Notes: generated by a model not told the origin, from the sequence alone. A DNA stretch of 64,000 nt from Dipteris shenzhenensis (GCA_047967505.1 CM106538.1), one strand, 5' to 3'. Positions 46,401-60,845 are shown, numbered from the stretch's first letter. A program made the numbers and translations.

Positions 46401-49400
46401 CTTCTTCAAATCTCGGTCGCAGATTGCTAGAAGGTGATCGACAAAGAGTACTGAAGCCAGAAGAGTACCTACTTGAGAACTCAGCGAGAGTTCATGGTCC
46501 AAGTTATTTGGAAATATTCATTGGTTGCAGACCTTGCCAAAGGAAGGACAGGTTGAGACAGACCCTAAGAGCATGGTGCCTGGAAGACTCCAGGTTGTTC
46601 ACTCATTATGAGGGGGACAACTGGAAGATCGTGACGGCTAGATTGCTCGAGTTCGAAGGCGGGAACGTGACTGAAGGAGGTGGTACCAAGAGGTGCTACC
46701 AAAGATGGACTTGTGTACCAGGATGGTGTGCAGAAGCGGAACCAGACCTGGTGGAGCAAGAGCCACTGGATGAAAAGCCAGGAAAAGATTTTGACATCGA
46801 AAAGTTCCAAAGGACTACGACCAGGGAGTTACTGGAGCATCGTCATCGACGTATTGGCATTGGGCCTGGATGTGTCGGTGAGAGGGGGTGTTGGAATGGT
46901 CACCTCCCCATCTGTAAGCCCCCATACGAGGACAGCATGGGGGAGGGAGACCTAGGGCAGTACCCCACAGGAAAAGAGAGAAAGGGGCTGCCACATGGAC
47001 AGCATCATGGCTGTCTTTATATAGGCTGGGCCCTTGCCTTGATTGGAGGGCCAAGGCCCTAGAAGAGTGGGCCCAAAAGGCCCCGGGTTGTGAGCCCTAA
47101 TAGGGCTGGACCAGCCACAGACTGGTCGGCCAGTTTGCTGCAGGCTGGTCGGTTTTTGCCAGCCCCCTTGGGGCCTATAAAAGGAGGGCCTCCAGCCCTC
47201 ATTCAAAATCATCTAGAGCAGCCTTCACACAAGCAGCAGGAGTAGTCTTCGACCTATCTTGGAGCCTATACTTTGGAGGACCAAGAGACCTAGAGAAGCT
47301 GCAGACGGAGCTTGAAGGGTTGCCCACCTAGGCTGATCTATAGGCAGCAAGGTGGAGAGGATCACTCTAGACAGAGAGTCTACATATGCTCGAGGTGGAG
47401 CACACGGGCTCAGAGATCTAGAAGTGCCAGGCTTGTAGTTGAAGAACCTTTTGGTATTGTATCCTGTCCTAGTTTTGGACGGACAGAAATATAAAGTGTT
47501 GCTTCTATATTTGTCTCAGAGCATTCTCTATTTACTGGCTTGCACATCTATGCACATAAGTTAAGAAGTTTGTGATTCCACACCCCACACCACACTGTGT
47601 GAGCTCCTGGGAAATACTAACAGTCTTCCGCTGTGCGTACCCTCTGTTGGGTAATTTCTAACACTAGTAAGCTTGATACCTAATTAATGTGACAAGTGAC
47701 AAGTACAGCACTTATATAGAGCACACACACACATATAAATACCAATGCATATGGGATAGCTCCCAATGTGACACATGGCATCCATAGGACACACTAGACT
47801 AAAACTACACTAGACTAGAACACACTAAACTGACTCAACCTGACTCCATTTCCTAATATACCCCTGTGGAGGAAAGGCGAGTGACTATTGGAATGGAACC
47901 AAGATCATGACAATGACGGTCATCGAACGGTCTAGAACTAGGCATGGCTTCCATGCTAACTCAGATGCAAGTGAGTATGGCTTTGAGGCTAGTGAGCATG
48001 GTACACACTCAGAGACTCAACTAGCATGGCTTAGAGGCTCATCATGCATGGATGTATGACCAACTCAGAGGTCTAGGAGACCAATGCACCAACATCCTGG
48101 AACTCACATGCCAGGCTTGATAAATAGATCTATCAAAGCTAAAGCCAATACATGGCTCCCACAGTACATCCCCCTCCTGGCTCCAGGGACTAATGAGGGA
48201 CATGGAGCCACACACAAGAAAATGAAAAAATGAATACATCATTTTAGGAGGACTATCCAAGGCAGAGGACCTTTATTGACCCAACACACATAATTTCTTT
48301 CATTCATTGTTGGGAAACAACCCAGGGCAGAGTACCCAAATATTACTAACAATCATCTATCACTTCGGAGAGTGATAGATAGATCATGCATTTCACAGAT
48401 AAAGCTCATCAGTCAGGTCCAATAGATGTGACATAAAGATTCTTGAGCTTGGCTTTGATCTCCGTGGCTGAAGCATTGAGAAGTAATTTGTTATCCAACC
48501 TCACACCAATAAGGGCTATTGCTTTCTCTCGTGTTGGTGTGACTTCTCCACGAGGACGAAGCTCCATGGTATCAACTTGAGGTAGCAAATCCAGCAGGCT
48601 GAAAAGAATAGCCAGCAAATGGAGGAGCTCATCTAAGGCTCTGAAAATCATGGGCACAACCGAATCGGGGGCCCCTGCGAATTGGGACCAAAGTGAGGGC
48701 AACTGAGCTCAGTAGCTCATGCACAATTGGAGCGGCAATAAGGGATGAAACTGAGGGCTGGAACTGAAGGCAAAAGAGGCGGAATTAGCAGGGCAGAAGC
48801 AGGCTAGTGCGGACAGGTGTACGGACAGTTGGGCAGTCCGTACAGGCGGGTACGGTTCGGTACGCGATGGCAAGAGCAGCAGTAGTCCCGAGTGCTGGTA
48901 TGGGCCTGTACAGCCTGTTGTACGGCACGGGTGCAGTACAGAACAGTCTGTACAGGCTGTGCGGACTGTACGGCTGGCTGTACGGGCTAATGGGCAGCTG
49001 ATGGTGATGCTAATGGGGCGGCTAATGGCGAGACATAGGTCCGGGCTGAAGGGGTAGCTGATGGCAAGGCATTCCAAGGAAATAAGCAGCAACAAATGGT
49101 GCGGCAAACGATGTAGATCAGCTCCAACAGCTCCCCAAATTGATGGTGAGGCTAAGGGAAGGGAGCTCTACCTTGGAGGAGAGGGTAGCTTCCTTTTGCG
49201 GGCTTCTCTCATCCTCTAAGTAGAGCAAGAAGAAGGGGAAGGTAGGAAGGGAGGTTCTGATACCATATGAAGGCACATGATGGAGAGGCAAAGAGAGAGA
49301 GAGAGAGAGAGAGGGTAGGCTAGGGAGAGAGATAGTGATACTCAAAGAGAGACATAATGAAATGGAAATGAAATGACAAGAGCAATGAACCAAAATGTAA

Positions 49401-52400
49401 GTACTCACATGTAGACAAAGAGCATATGGGATAGCTCCGAATGTGACACGTGGCATCCATAGGACACACTAGACTAAAACTCACACTAGAACTCACTAGA
49501 ACACACTAAACTGACTCAACTTGACTCCATTTCCTAACATAGTGGGTTGGAGGCTAGTGTAGGGCCAGACACACGCAGCCAACCAAAGACAACCAAGTGT
49601 CATGATAGCACCGAGTGCAAGGGGTCCCAATCCCCTGCCTCCTAGCCATGCAGTCCTCCACAGCCTCCCAACAAATCCCGGGAGGCATACTCTGGAGATG
49701 TTTCTGATCTGCCCAAATATTCAAGTACTAACCAAATTCCAATCTGCCCATATATTCAAGTATTAACCAGCTCCACATTTGATTATGGGAATATTTCTAG
49801 AACTCACACTAGAACTCACTAGAACACACTAAACTAACTCAACTTGACTCCATTTCCTAACATAGTGGGTTGGAGGCTAGTGTAGGGCTAGATACACGCA
49901 GCCAACCAAAGACTACCAAGTGTCACAAATGCACCGAGTGCAAGGGGTCCCAATCCCCTGCCAGCCACGCAGTCCTCCACAGCCTCCCAACAAATCCCCG
50001 GAGGCATACTCTGGATATGTTTCTGATCTGCCCATATATTCAAGTATTAACCAGCTGCACATTTGATTATGGGACTATTTCTAAAACTCACACTAGAACT
50101 CACTAGAACACACTAAACTGACTCAACTTGACTCCATTTCCTAACATAGTGGGTTGGAGGCTAATTTAGGGCCAGACACACGCAGCCAACCAAAGACTAC
50201 CAAGTGTCACGAATGCACCGAGTGCAAGGGGTCCCAATCCCCTACCTCCTAGCCACACAGTCCTCCACAGCCTCCCAACAAATCCCGGGAGGCATACTCT
50301 GGAGATGTTTCTGATCTGCCCAAATATTCAAGTATTAACCAAATTACAATCTGCCCATATATTCAAGTATTAACCAGCTGCACATTTGATTATGGGACTA
50401 TTTCAAGCCCCCAATGCCACGTCATTTAGCGCGAAGGGCCACTTTTAGCCTTTGACAATTTTCCATGAAGTCCACACCAAACAAGGGAGTTTGCCCATAT
50501 TCCAACAGCTGGGGCATGTGGTATTGGACACATGACCTGACCCTCACTGTACTATCTACCTCGTTCTTCTGCTTGATTTCCAGGTCATGGGTTCACTGTT
50601 TATGCACCATCTTGTGAGAGATCGAAGAGAGTTTGATTGATCATTTTGCTGCATAGGGTAGCTATAGCACGTAGACCCTTACTCTAACACACCTTTTATT
50701 AGAATCATGGTTCTACAAAGAGATCTGAAAATTTCATAGTCACATGAAAACCCGTTTCATCCTCTTCGAAACCTCGAAACGCAAAACAGACGAAACGTTT
50801 CGAAATAGAACGAAACGCTCTCAACGAAACCTTTGTTTCGCCCAAATCAAAATAAACGTTTTTGTCCCGTTTTTTCTAGAATCCAAGGTGTTTATGTTTT
50901 GAATTTCCTTTTAGTATCTTGACTTTATATTTCTCTTTGTTCACTCTAGCTTAAATATAACATATCTTTTTGTACCTATAAGGGTATATATTAAGTATCA
51001 ATTCGAAACCTATCCGTTTCGTCTGACAACACGAAACGAAACGAAACAAAACTTGTCGAAACAGCGAAAAGGCGAAACAGACGAAACGTTTCTTGTGACT
51101 ATGTCTGAAATTAAAATGGAATCTCATAAATAGGGCACTTGGATAAATCGAGACAAACACCCAACGCATTACATGAAAGAAAAAGTATTAATTCAATTTC
51201 GAACCTCATGATCTTGTCTATAAGGTTACAAACCATTAACTCCATTATGCACAACAAGGACTATGACAATGACATCGCCAACAACCTCATCAGCACCCAA
51301 CGGCATGTGCACATCATTGTATGGATATGTGTTTTTACTCATGCACACATTCACACTGATGCTCCAATGAACCTCATCAGGATTCAGCACCCAATATGAT
51401 GTGCACATCCTTGGGATATGTGCTTTTACTCATGCACACATCCACATTGATACTGCAATGAGCCTATGATTAACAAAGGTCTGCGCACCCACCTGAAATC
51501 AAACTGAAACAAAATGTCACACCAACCCTATCACCCCTGTTATTTATATGCATCATGAAAGAAAGGGAGATCGTTCCAAAATTACTTCACCTTTTCTTCA
51601 CCCCAAGCTACAATTGTTGGTAAAGACAAGATTGCTATCCAAATGCGCTTTAAAAGTGTATTGATAGGGCATATGCATAAAAAAGAAGACAGAACTATCA
51701 GATTCGAGAATCTGCGTAATAGCCGATTTCTATTGAACATCAATCAATATAAAGCAAGCAAACGATCCATTAGAAACTTGAATACTTTTTATGGAAAAGA
51801 TGAATCAGATTGAAAGATAAGATCTAGGAGGATACTTGGAACATACCCCCTAGCTCAAGATCTTCCCAGCCATATTCACTAAAATTTGTGTCAAAAGGAC
51901 CCTTTACACAATTGTTAACATTTACACAAGCTTCAGCCAGTCTGCGTCTAGATATGGCTACATTCCCTGTTGCAAAGAAGGCAGCAGAGTAGTCCTGCCA
52001 TTACAAAGAAGAAGATCAGCGGCACTTCGCACATGTTGACACAAATCACTTCAACAGACTGTTAACAGTGAGATTGTAGCGTGCATATGCCCTTGTTAAC
52101 TGCCAAGAGTCGAAGGAAAGGAGCTATGGAAATTAGTGATACAAGGAAGTATGATGACTTCCAATTTACAACCTTCACACAAAGCATTAAATCATTCTCG
52201 ATGAAATGTGAGAAGACAAGAAAAAGGTACAAGATTTGTGAGAATCTGTCATGCTGACTACCAAAGCTTCCACGTGCACACTTTAGGAATCGTATTGAAC
52301 AAGTTTGACCAGGTTGGCCAACTTCGACCAACTTTGACAAAGTTGACCAGAGCATCCAAAGTGATCTTTTGTATCCCAAACATCTTTATATTGCATTGTT

Positions 52401-55400
52401 ACTACTGTCTGTAACATCTTCCACGCCCGAAACTTGACCTGTCACCTCACTTGCAAAGCTTCAACATCATTTGAAGGAGGAATGGACAATCTTCATAGAA
52501 TTATCTTGGCAGCCATTGAGCAATAGTGAAATTATAATTCTCAAAAAAGGACTTCTCCCTCTCTGGTGCTTGCCCAGAAATCTAGGGCATAATAACACCT
52601 ACAACAAAAACAATGGGCAGCCCTAATGCCCATATGAAGGGGCTCACAGGCAGGCTCACAGCCCTAATGCCCATATGAAGGGACTAGCCTCTGCCCAAGG
52701 AAGATTTTTTATTTCTTCTAGCTTAGACCATGAAGGGCTTCCCATTGACCTTAATTGGAGCAGAAGAGAGTGGATGGGGTCTGTGGTGTGTGGGCAGGAA
52801 AGCGACCTGCTGCAAGCCCTGGTTATGGCACACAGATGGCTGGAGATGCCAGCAGCAAAGGCCGCCAGTAGACAGGCTGGTTGGGCTGTTCAGAGCCAGC
52901 ATACCAGACCTGGAACAGGTCAGAACCAAGAGGGCTGGGCCCCGCACTGTATGAAGGGCGTTTGCCCTGGTTTTATAACCCCACAGGCTGGTGGGGGGGA
53001 TGGATCTGGCCGGCCACATGGCCGAGCACACGGCCCCAAGCATGGGAGGGAGTGGAGGGGGCCAGCCAGTCAGCTGGCACACACAACAAGGGGAGCTGGG
53101 CCCCCACTTATAGGCAGCAGCACAAGTCGGCCAGCAGGGGGTCAGTCAATCCCTCTGCTGGGTCGGTTGGTTCAAGTACTGCCTTGCTCTATAAAAGGAG
53201 GGGCCATAGGCCCCATTTCATCATCCAGCACTCCAGCAAATCAATGAGCAGAAGGAGCAGCACCAGCCCCACCTTTGGGCCTATGTCCAAGAGGCAAAGC
53301 AAGGGCAAGAGTTGCTGTAGACTGAGCTCACAGAGGGCTGGTACCTTGGCTGTCTTCTAGGGCAGCAAGGAGCTGAGGTCTTTGGACGGAAAGTCTACAT
53401 ACACTCGAGGTGGAGCACGGGGGCTCAGTGATCTAGAGATATCCAAACGATGGTAGAAGTACCTTATGGTAAGATCAGAGGACCACACCCTGGTGGGACT
53501 CTAGATCTATCTCTTTTGTATTGTGTCCATAGCCTCGGACGGAAATATATTGTTTTGGTGGTTTCTATATCTGGCTGGATCATTGTCTATTTACTAGTCT
53601 TTACATCTATGTGAAGCACATTAAGTGAAGAAGTTTGTGCTTCCACTCACCACACACTGTGTGAGCTCCTGGGCTATTCTATCAGTCTTCCGCTATGCAT
53701 ACCCTCTGTCGGTTATTTCTAACAGTTTGTTGCAGCGTAGTGATGGGACGGGCAGCAGACTCGGCCTGCAGCCACCCCATCAACATCTGGCATGATATTA
53801 TCTACACCCTGTGAGGCCCTACGGAGCAAGGCCTAGAGGGGTCTCGGAGGAACGCCAAAAGGTAGGAGAGTCACTGCAAGGCATGGCCTGCAGGCATCTT
53901 TTACACTCTCACAGGTCAGGGCATCCACTGGTTGTGTACCCCTACACACCCAGGCAGGTTTGGCTGGCCCCTTGGCCCCATGAAAGGCAGCCCTAGGCCC
54001 CATAAAAGGTGGCCTAGGGAGGGGTGCAAGGTAGCCTATAAAGGCAGCCCTTCCCTTGCCATTTCCCTTCACTTGTTCCAGCCCTGAGGGGGCCCAAAAG
54101 GGCTCCTATCCTAGGCTGGACCTAATAAGACGGAAACACTACCCTACTGTTCTCCAGTGGGTACCAGTGAACAAGGACTGATCAGTGAACAAGGACTAAG
54201 ACAGGAAACACTACCCTACTGTTCTCAAGTGGGTACCAGTGAACAAGGACTGATCTGTCTAACTTGAGGTAAGGCTGAGAGACTAACTTATGTAGCTTGT
54301 GCCTGACTATCCCTGGACAAGGGCTCACAAAGGGGTCACGACATACGACAAAATCTCCTGTTAGGGAACTATTATGCACTTGTCGATGTAGCCCATTGTA
54401 CCCGGGTGCAAGGGTGCATGTGACATCCCTCTTACTACCTAGGCCTGCTTCCTTACCCTCTACCAAGCTCAACGCTTCCTCTCCTCAAGATGAACTGCCC
54501 AATTTGCACATAAACCAATCATGGGAATCTGCCCCAACTGCTCTACCTTGATTCTGCTATCCACTTGCCTAGCCATGCTGCTTCACCTTCTACCAAACCA
54601 AAGGTTCCCTCTCCTCAAGACAATCCCCATCTATAGCAGCTCATGAGAACCTACAATGAAGGCCGTAGCCAACCCCTTGCTGTATACTTGACCTTGTTTC
54701 CTAAGGGCTGGCTTGGAAGATCACAATTTTTATCACTACCACAGCCGCACACAGCTGACCATCCGAGAGTGTAACTGGAGCATTCACCTCCACGCAAAGA
54801 GGAAGGTTCATTCAACGCAGGTACGGGAGTGGTTTCGTTGCAGATATACTTGGGCAATCAAGTAAGAAGCCCTTGGGACTGCGGCCCATATCATGCATAC
54901 AACTCTCCGTCATCTTTCAATTTATTGCCTTATTCTATTTCCATTCAAAGTACATGCATTGTCAGCACTCAGCTTTTTTTATAGCCTTACTCTATTTCAA
55001 ATTAAGTACATGCATTGTCATCTCTCAGCTTTTTTTTTCCCCCTCATTTACTCACAATTTTGTTCAAAATAGCCTTTGTTCTTTTGCTTGTTTTACAAAA
55101 AGATTTAATTATGTATGTATGTACATGTATATGTATGTATATGTGTGTGTATGTGTGTGACAATCTCTGCAGCAATCTTTCTATGATTGTGTTCAGACTC
55201 GTTTGATTGATCAGGATATGTATACAGCTTATACTGAGATCTTTAGTTGAGTAGTAGTTACTTCATTTTCGAAGTAACTATGAATGTAATTATTTTACAG
55301 CAATAAAAGATTTCTTCTCACAAAAAAAAAGTGTGTGTGTGTGAGAGAGCAAGAGAGTGCATATCAGAGTGTGTGTAGTGTGTGTGTGAGTGGAGAGGGT

Positions 55401-58400
55401 GCGACCTCTGCTGTTCAGCCTCATCAAGGTTTCCGTACAGCCTTCCCCTTCTGTCCATACACCTGTATGGTCCCGTACAGGTTTCGTATGTCCGTACATT
55501 TCGTGTGTCCATACAGCCCCGTCTGCATCCCCGTTTCATACGTCCGTATAGGTTTCGTAAGTTCGTGCAGGTTTCGTATGTCCGTACAGCCCTGTCTGCA
55601 TCTCCGTACAGTCTTGTCTGCAGCTCCGTACACATTTGTTGTTTCTGTACTTCTCTGTGCAGTCCTGTGTCTGTACACTCTTTTTTCCCTTCTTGTCTTG
55701 TCGTAGTTCAATCATGGCTTCAAATTTGGATGTTTGTACATATGCTCGAAAAGAAAGACCCGCAGATGCTAAGCGCCGCCTATCAGAGCCTGCATTACAA
55801 GATGATGAACTTACTATGGAAGCTCAGTACGTGTTTGACACCCTTAAGGATGACTTTCAGCAGTCACGACAAGAATGGGGCAAACCGGTTCCAGAGGTCG
55901 CGTACAAATTGAAATTGCCGTCCCTCGTGAATCCTCTCAGGAAGTTGTCTCAAACTGCGGTTATAATTTTCTTCCAGGAAGAAGCCCAGTAGCCAGTGAT
56001 GTCGCGCAGTGGATTAAATCCATCCTTGGAGGATGCTTGAGGCTTCTTGAGTTCTCTCCCCTGTTTTACGGGAAGCAAATGGTACATGCTATGCCCTGGT
56101 CCCCAAACAAGGATTATCAAAGTCTTATACGACATCATTGTCCTGTATGGGTTGAAGTTGTTAACTTCCCGGACTATATGCGTGAAGAGTTGCCTGGCCT
56201 AGCTGCTTCTTTGGGACAGGTCATTTGTCCTCCACGCCCCATGGGAAACCGTAACACGTTCTGCATTCTCTGGGACACTGATACACCTACCCCTCCTTCT
56301 ATTGCAGTGGAAGTTGAGAGAGTGCAATTGGGAAAAAAGTATTTTGAATTGAAGTGGGGCGTGTTTGCACGAGCTTGTTTTGCCTGCCACAAGTTTGGGC
56401 ATCTAGCCTCTGAATGCCCAATGGTTCTGCATCAACCCCCTTCCAATGCCTTGCCGCCCCAGACACGGGAAATGAATGAGAATTTGCAAGCTAAGACAGC
56501 AAATGGAAATGGAGCAAAGAATGCCAAACCAATCAATCAGGTGCAATCACTTGCTGGAAAAGGAAAAGATAAAGGAAAAGAGAAGATGAAGGAATCTGTG
56601 GGGATTGATCAGGATGGTTTTCAACAACCTAAGAAGGGGGTTGTATTGAAGCAACGCCCCCTTCAATCTCGTCAATGGGATGCTTCTTCTCCCTCACCCG
56701 GACAGGCTTCTACTTCAGCTCCTATCCTTCAAAATTGGGTGGGGGTATTGAAGGAGGGCATCCCCATATGTGATTCAGAAGAAGGGGAAAATGCTATGTC
56801 TTTCATGGATCATGAAGTAATGCAGCCCATGTAGGCAGAGGCTATGCCTCTCTGATGTCTTGTTTTATTCTGATACTTTGCTGTATATACCTCTTTCATG
56901 CCTCAAACACTTAAATGCTTTACATACAATGTACAGAGCCTTTGCACTGTCTCCAAGTGGAGGCTTTTATGGAATTATGTACATAAAATGCAGCCAGATA
57001 TTGTTTGTTTGCAAGAGCATAATCAACACTCCATGGTTGGTCATCATGATTATTTTGGCGGTTATGATATATATTATGCTGGTACCACTACCTACTCAGG
57101 TGTATGCATACTGGTTAGACATGAGCTAGAACCTCACTTAGCCTTCAATGACAGCAGTGGCAGATGGATGGTCATACAATGTAATGTCAATGGTGATATC
57201 CTTGAGTTTGCATCAGTCTATGCTTCCTAAACCTCTGCCATGAGGGCTTCATTATGGGATTCTTTATGCAGATATCCATGGAGATCCAATGCATTCATCT
57301 GTGGAGATTTTAATAATTCCCCTCTACCAAGAGATAACACCACTTCAAGATCTCATATGCTATCATTGGAAAGGCAGAAATGGGATATCATGCTTCTTTC
57401 TGTGCAGGCTGAAGATTTATGGCTGCTTCTCCAAGGGTCAGTACCTGGATATACTTTTCATCATAATACACTTACTACATACTGGGCAAGGCTTGACAGA
57501 TGGCATTTGTTTTACCCACAACAATTTGCAGATTTTAGCCCTCATCTCCTTATAGATTTCTCATTGGGCTTGTCAGATCATGCCCCGTTGTGGATGAATT
57601 TGCAGCTTGGCATGCCTCTGGATGATTTGCCACTCCTTTCCAGTAGATTATTGAAGTTAATCACGCTTATTTCCGACATCACTATTTCCAGCAAATGATC
57701 AGACTTGCAATTCATCCCTTGCCTTTGCATGCCCAGGAGGACATGAATTATGCTTGGGACAGTTTTGTCTCTCGTATGCAGAATGTCATTAGGGAGTATG
57801 GCAACTGGCATATGACTGAATGGAGGAATGAGGTTAAATGGGCAAAAAGGACAGCACAACAATTGACTGAATTTTCTCAGTTAAGGCCTCTCTCTGATTC
57901 AGAAAACGATTCCCTTTCACATGCTCAGATTAAATTGACAGTTAATGATCAGAGGAAATTGCACAAATGGCAGATTAGGGCAAGAATGAAGCCCCTCATG
58001 GATAAGGGCTGCTCATCAAAAGCTTTTTCCAGGGCTTGCATGCTACTCGAAAGAAAAACTCATGTCTAAGGGTAAGGAAGCTCAATGGCTCTTAGACGCA
58101 CTCTTTCTCTGATCTCCAAGATGAATGCCAAAATTATTTCCAGAAATTGTTCTCCGCTCCTGGTTCCCCATCAAATCAAATGACTGATGCTAGGACTGAA
58201 TTTCTCCAATATGTTTCTGGAATAGTGGAAATGGATGATGCTCTTATCTTGGAGAGACCTTTTACTGACACAGAACTTGATAATGCATTGTTCGACCTCA
58301 GCAAATACAAGTCCCTTGGCTGGGATGGCCTTACGGTGGAATTTTATATTTCCTTTTGGGATGATTTGAAAGAAGTCCTCTTGCAAATGATCAATGTTGC

Positions 58401-60808
58401 CTGGCAAGAAAATCAGTCGCCGCACTCTTGGAAGCATAGCATAGTCAAACTTGTGCCCAAAAAACATCTGTGTGACCATATGTCAGATTGGAGGCCTATT
58501 ACTTTGATGCCTGTAGTTTACAAACTCATTGCCAAAATGATTGTGCATAGGCTTCACAGGATACTGGATGCGGGACTTCATCCTCATCAGTATGGGTTTG
58601 TGCCGCGAAGACAAATCCATGACAATATATCCAATGCCTTGACTGCAATTGAATATGCTAAGTATTCGCATCAAGATGTGCTCATATTGCAGGTGGATAT
58701 TGCTAAGGCATTTGACACTGTGTTCAATGGGATTTTATCTCTCAAATCATGACAAAGTTGGGCTTTGGTCCCAAGATAGCAAATGCAGTTTACAGGCTTT
58801 ATTCTGGCTCTACTTCTCAGTGCATTCTTGGGGGTCATCTGTCTCGGTCATGGACATTGGGTCAATCAGTTAGACAGGGCTGCCCTCTTAGTGCTCTCTT
58901 CTATGCCATTGCGACCCATCCCCTTTTAATGTATCTTGATCATCTTACAAACACAGGACAGATGACTGGTCTTAAAATCTCTGGGGCAGCATCCTTTTTA
59001 GCACAAGCATATGCTGATGATTCCTTCTTTATGCCATAGAATTCTTCCCGGGAAGTTCACATGCTTATGACCACTCTTTCATTGTATGGTTTGGCAGCGG
59101 GATTGCATGTCAATTTTGACAAATCTAAATTACTTCCCCTGAAACAATGTGACTGGCATTCTATTCTTTGGCCAGGTCAGGTGGTGCATTCCAAAGATGT
59201 AATCAGGCATTTGGGATATCCCATAGGATGGCATATCACCAGGAAGCAGCAGCTAAAATGGATCTTTCAAAGACTTCAACATAAACTGGAATACTGGAAG
59301 ATTTCTACTTGGCCTCTTCATGTCAGGCTCAGATAGTACAGTCCATTGTAATGTCCTATGTCCAGTTCTATTTGCCTTTGCTGCATTGGTCCTCCAGGGA
59401 TATTTCAGTTTCTTTGTCTCAAGCTATGGAGATGTTATGGAGGACAAAAACTACTGTGAAAGCATTGAGACTGATGAAGATGGAAATGGTGTGCTCTCCT
59501 AGGATGCATGGTGGACTTAATGTCCTCAATATAAGATATCATATACTTGCAAGGAAGGCGACTATGCTGCATACTTTTTTCCGCCAACAACAGCCATGGA
59601 CTTGTATGCTAGCATCCATGTGTGTCAACATGAGGACTTGTGCTTATGGTCATTGGACTACTAATCATTGGGAGGTTGTCATTGGGAGATTTGTAGGGAA
59701 GATACCTGGCTGTCCTTTCTCTACTGCTCTGATACTTGACTGGAAACAAGTACTTGCTAAGGTCAAATGGGCTCCTCATAATTGCTCGGGGACAAACTCA
59801 ATGAGGAAAGAAAGTATTCATTGGAGTGTCATCTTTCACATTCCACTCGCTTTACAGGAACCTGTTCGGGCATACAATCTCATGAAATTGGGAATTAGAT
59901 ACATACATGATGTGGTAGATGATCAAGGCTATGTCTTATCTTTTCCTCAGGCCACTACTTCCTATGCATTGGGAATGCATCATAGGTCTATATGGAAGAA
60001 AATTGCTGATCTGTTACATCCTTTTCTACATGTTCCTCCTGTGGCTGACACAAATAGGCTTACGGATTGGCAATTGCAACCCTCTGCTACATGCACTCAT
60101 CCTGTTTCTCTTCCTGCCTTAACCTCCATCAAAGCCTACACGCTTCTTCAGCCTGCTCCATGGATTTAGCAATATGCTAATTCTCTGTGGCATATAAGGA
60201 AGCCCCTCTCATGGTGGCGGAAGAATCTCGGGATGTTATGGAAGTGTAAAATGCCATTGAAACAAAGACTTTTTCTTTGGAGATGTATGACAGGCACATT
60301 GTCAGTGAGGGTCACACTTGCTAAACGTCGCATTGCACCATCCACATGTTTTAAGATGTCAGGCTCCTTCAGAGATTGTTCTTCATTTGCTTTGGCACTC
60401 CCCGTGTTCTAGGATCCTCCTCAGGAGAATTTCAGATCATCTTCGGCTCCGTTTCCCGAGTCACTGATTTGGGAAACATTTCTGGCTCTTTGGCAGATTT
60501 ATGAGGTCTTTGTCTCAATACTCACTATTTCTCTCTTGGGTGAGATATTGGGCTCTTTCGACAACAATCTGGAGTGAGCATAATTTGGCATACTTGGGTC
60601 GGCAGATTCACAAGTCATATGAATCTTTCCAAGCCTCATTGCAGCAATCCTTATATGATGCCTGCCATGAGGGTGATATGGATGCTTCTTGCATAGAGCT
60701 TTTTTTTTTATGTTTCTGATCTTTGGGATACTCTCCATTTCGGAGACCTCCCATCATGTAAATTTATGAGCATATAAATATACTGCACTGGATATTACTA
60801 TTAAAAAA

Positions 60809-60845
<37 letters not shown>

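Larger units (their letters stand above)
44675..47663 (+). mobile_element. Gag-only copia-type element (TR-GAG-like), family X
   Basis: The left LTR is truncated (44675-44869, ending TTTCTAACA). It is followed directly by the primer site TGGTATCAGAGC (44870-44881), gag (45096-46281), about 600 bp without a recognised domain, a purine tract AGAGGGGG (46881-46888) and the right LTR (46889-47663, TGTTGGAATG to TTTCTAACA). No protease, integrase or RT motif is present in any frame. The solo LTRs X1 and X2 and the LTR at 52.6-53.7 kb belong to the same family. Confidence 0.85.
55335..60811 (+). mobile_element. Nearly full-length LINE (L1-type) in GT2 intron 1
   Basis: A 5' region with short repeats (55335-55713), ORF1 (55714-56834), ORF2 (56898-about 60720) and an A-run TTAAAAAAAT at 60801-60810, followed by (GT)n. 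Only a handful of lesions are present, so it is much younger than the LINE relics in the left half and belongs to a different family. It is antisense to the host gene. Confidence 0.88.

Noticed and set aside
46364-47062. 232-codon open frame after the family X gag
   Set aside because: It runs out of the internal region into the LTR (46889), has no recognisable domain and is in a different frame from gag. Kept only as unknown sequence inside the element.
48709-49107. Minus-strand 132-codon Ser/Arg/Thr-rich frame
   Set aside because: It arises from the GTAC-rich short repeats and has no independent support as a gene.
49478-50405. CRISPR-like array
   Set aside because: Units are about 300 bp and directly abutting, with no spacers; it is a tandem repeat in a plant intron.
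51865-51994. GT2 exon 2 region as part of a transposon
   Set aside because: Splice sites, phase and motif content all fit the glycosyltransferase gene, and there is no repeat partner in the window.
52675-53360. Overlapping 190- and 159-codon frames
   Set aside because: They lie inside the GC-rich LTR X4, overlap each other in different frames and show no domain; low stop density follows from the base composition.
55318-55711. Minus-strand frames with repeated RTYETCT/DIRNL
   Set aside because: Antisense reading of the LINE 5' short repeats; the apparent protein repeat is a by-product of the DNA repeat.
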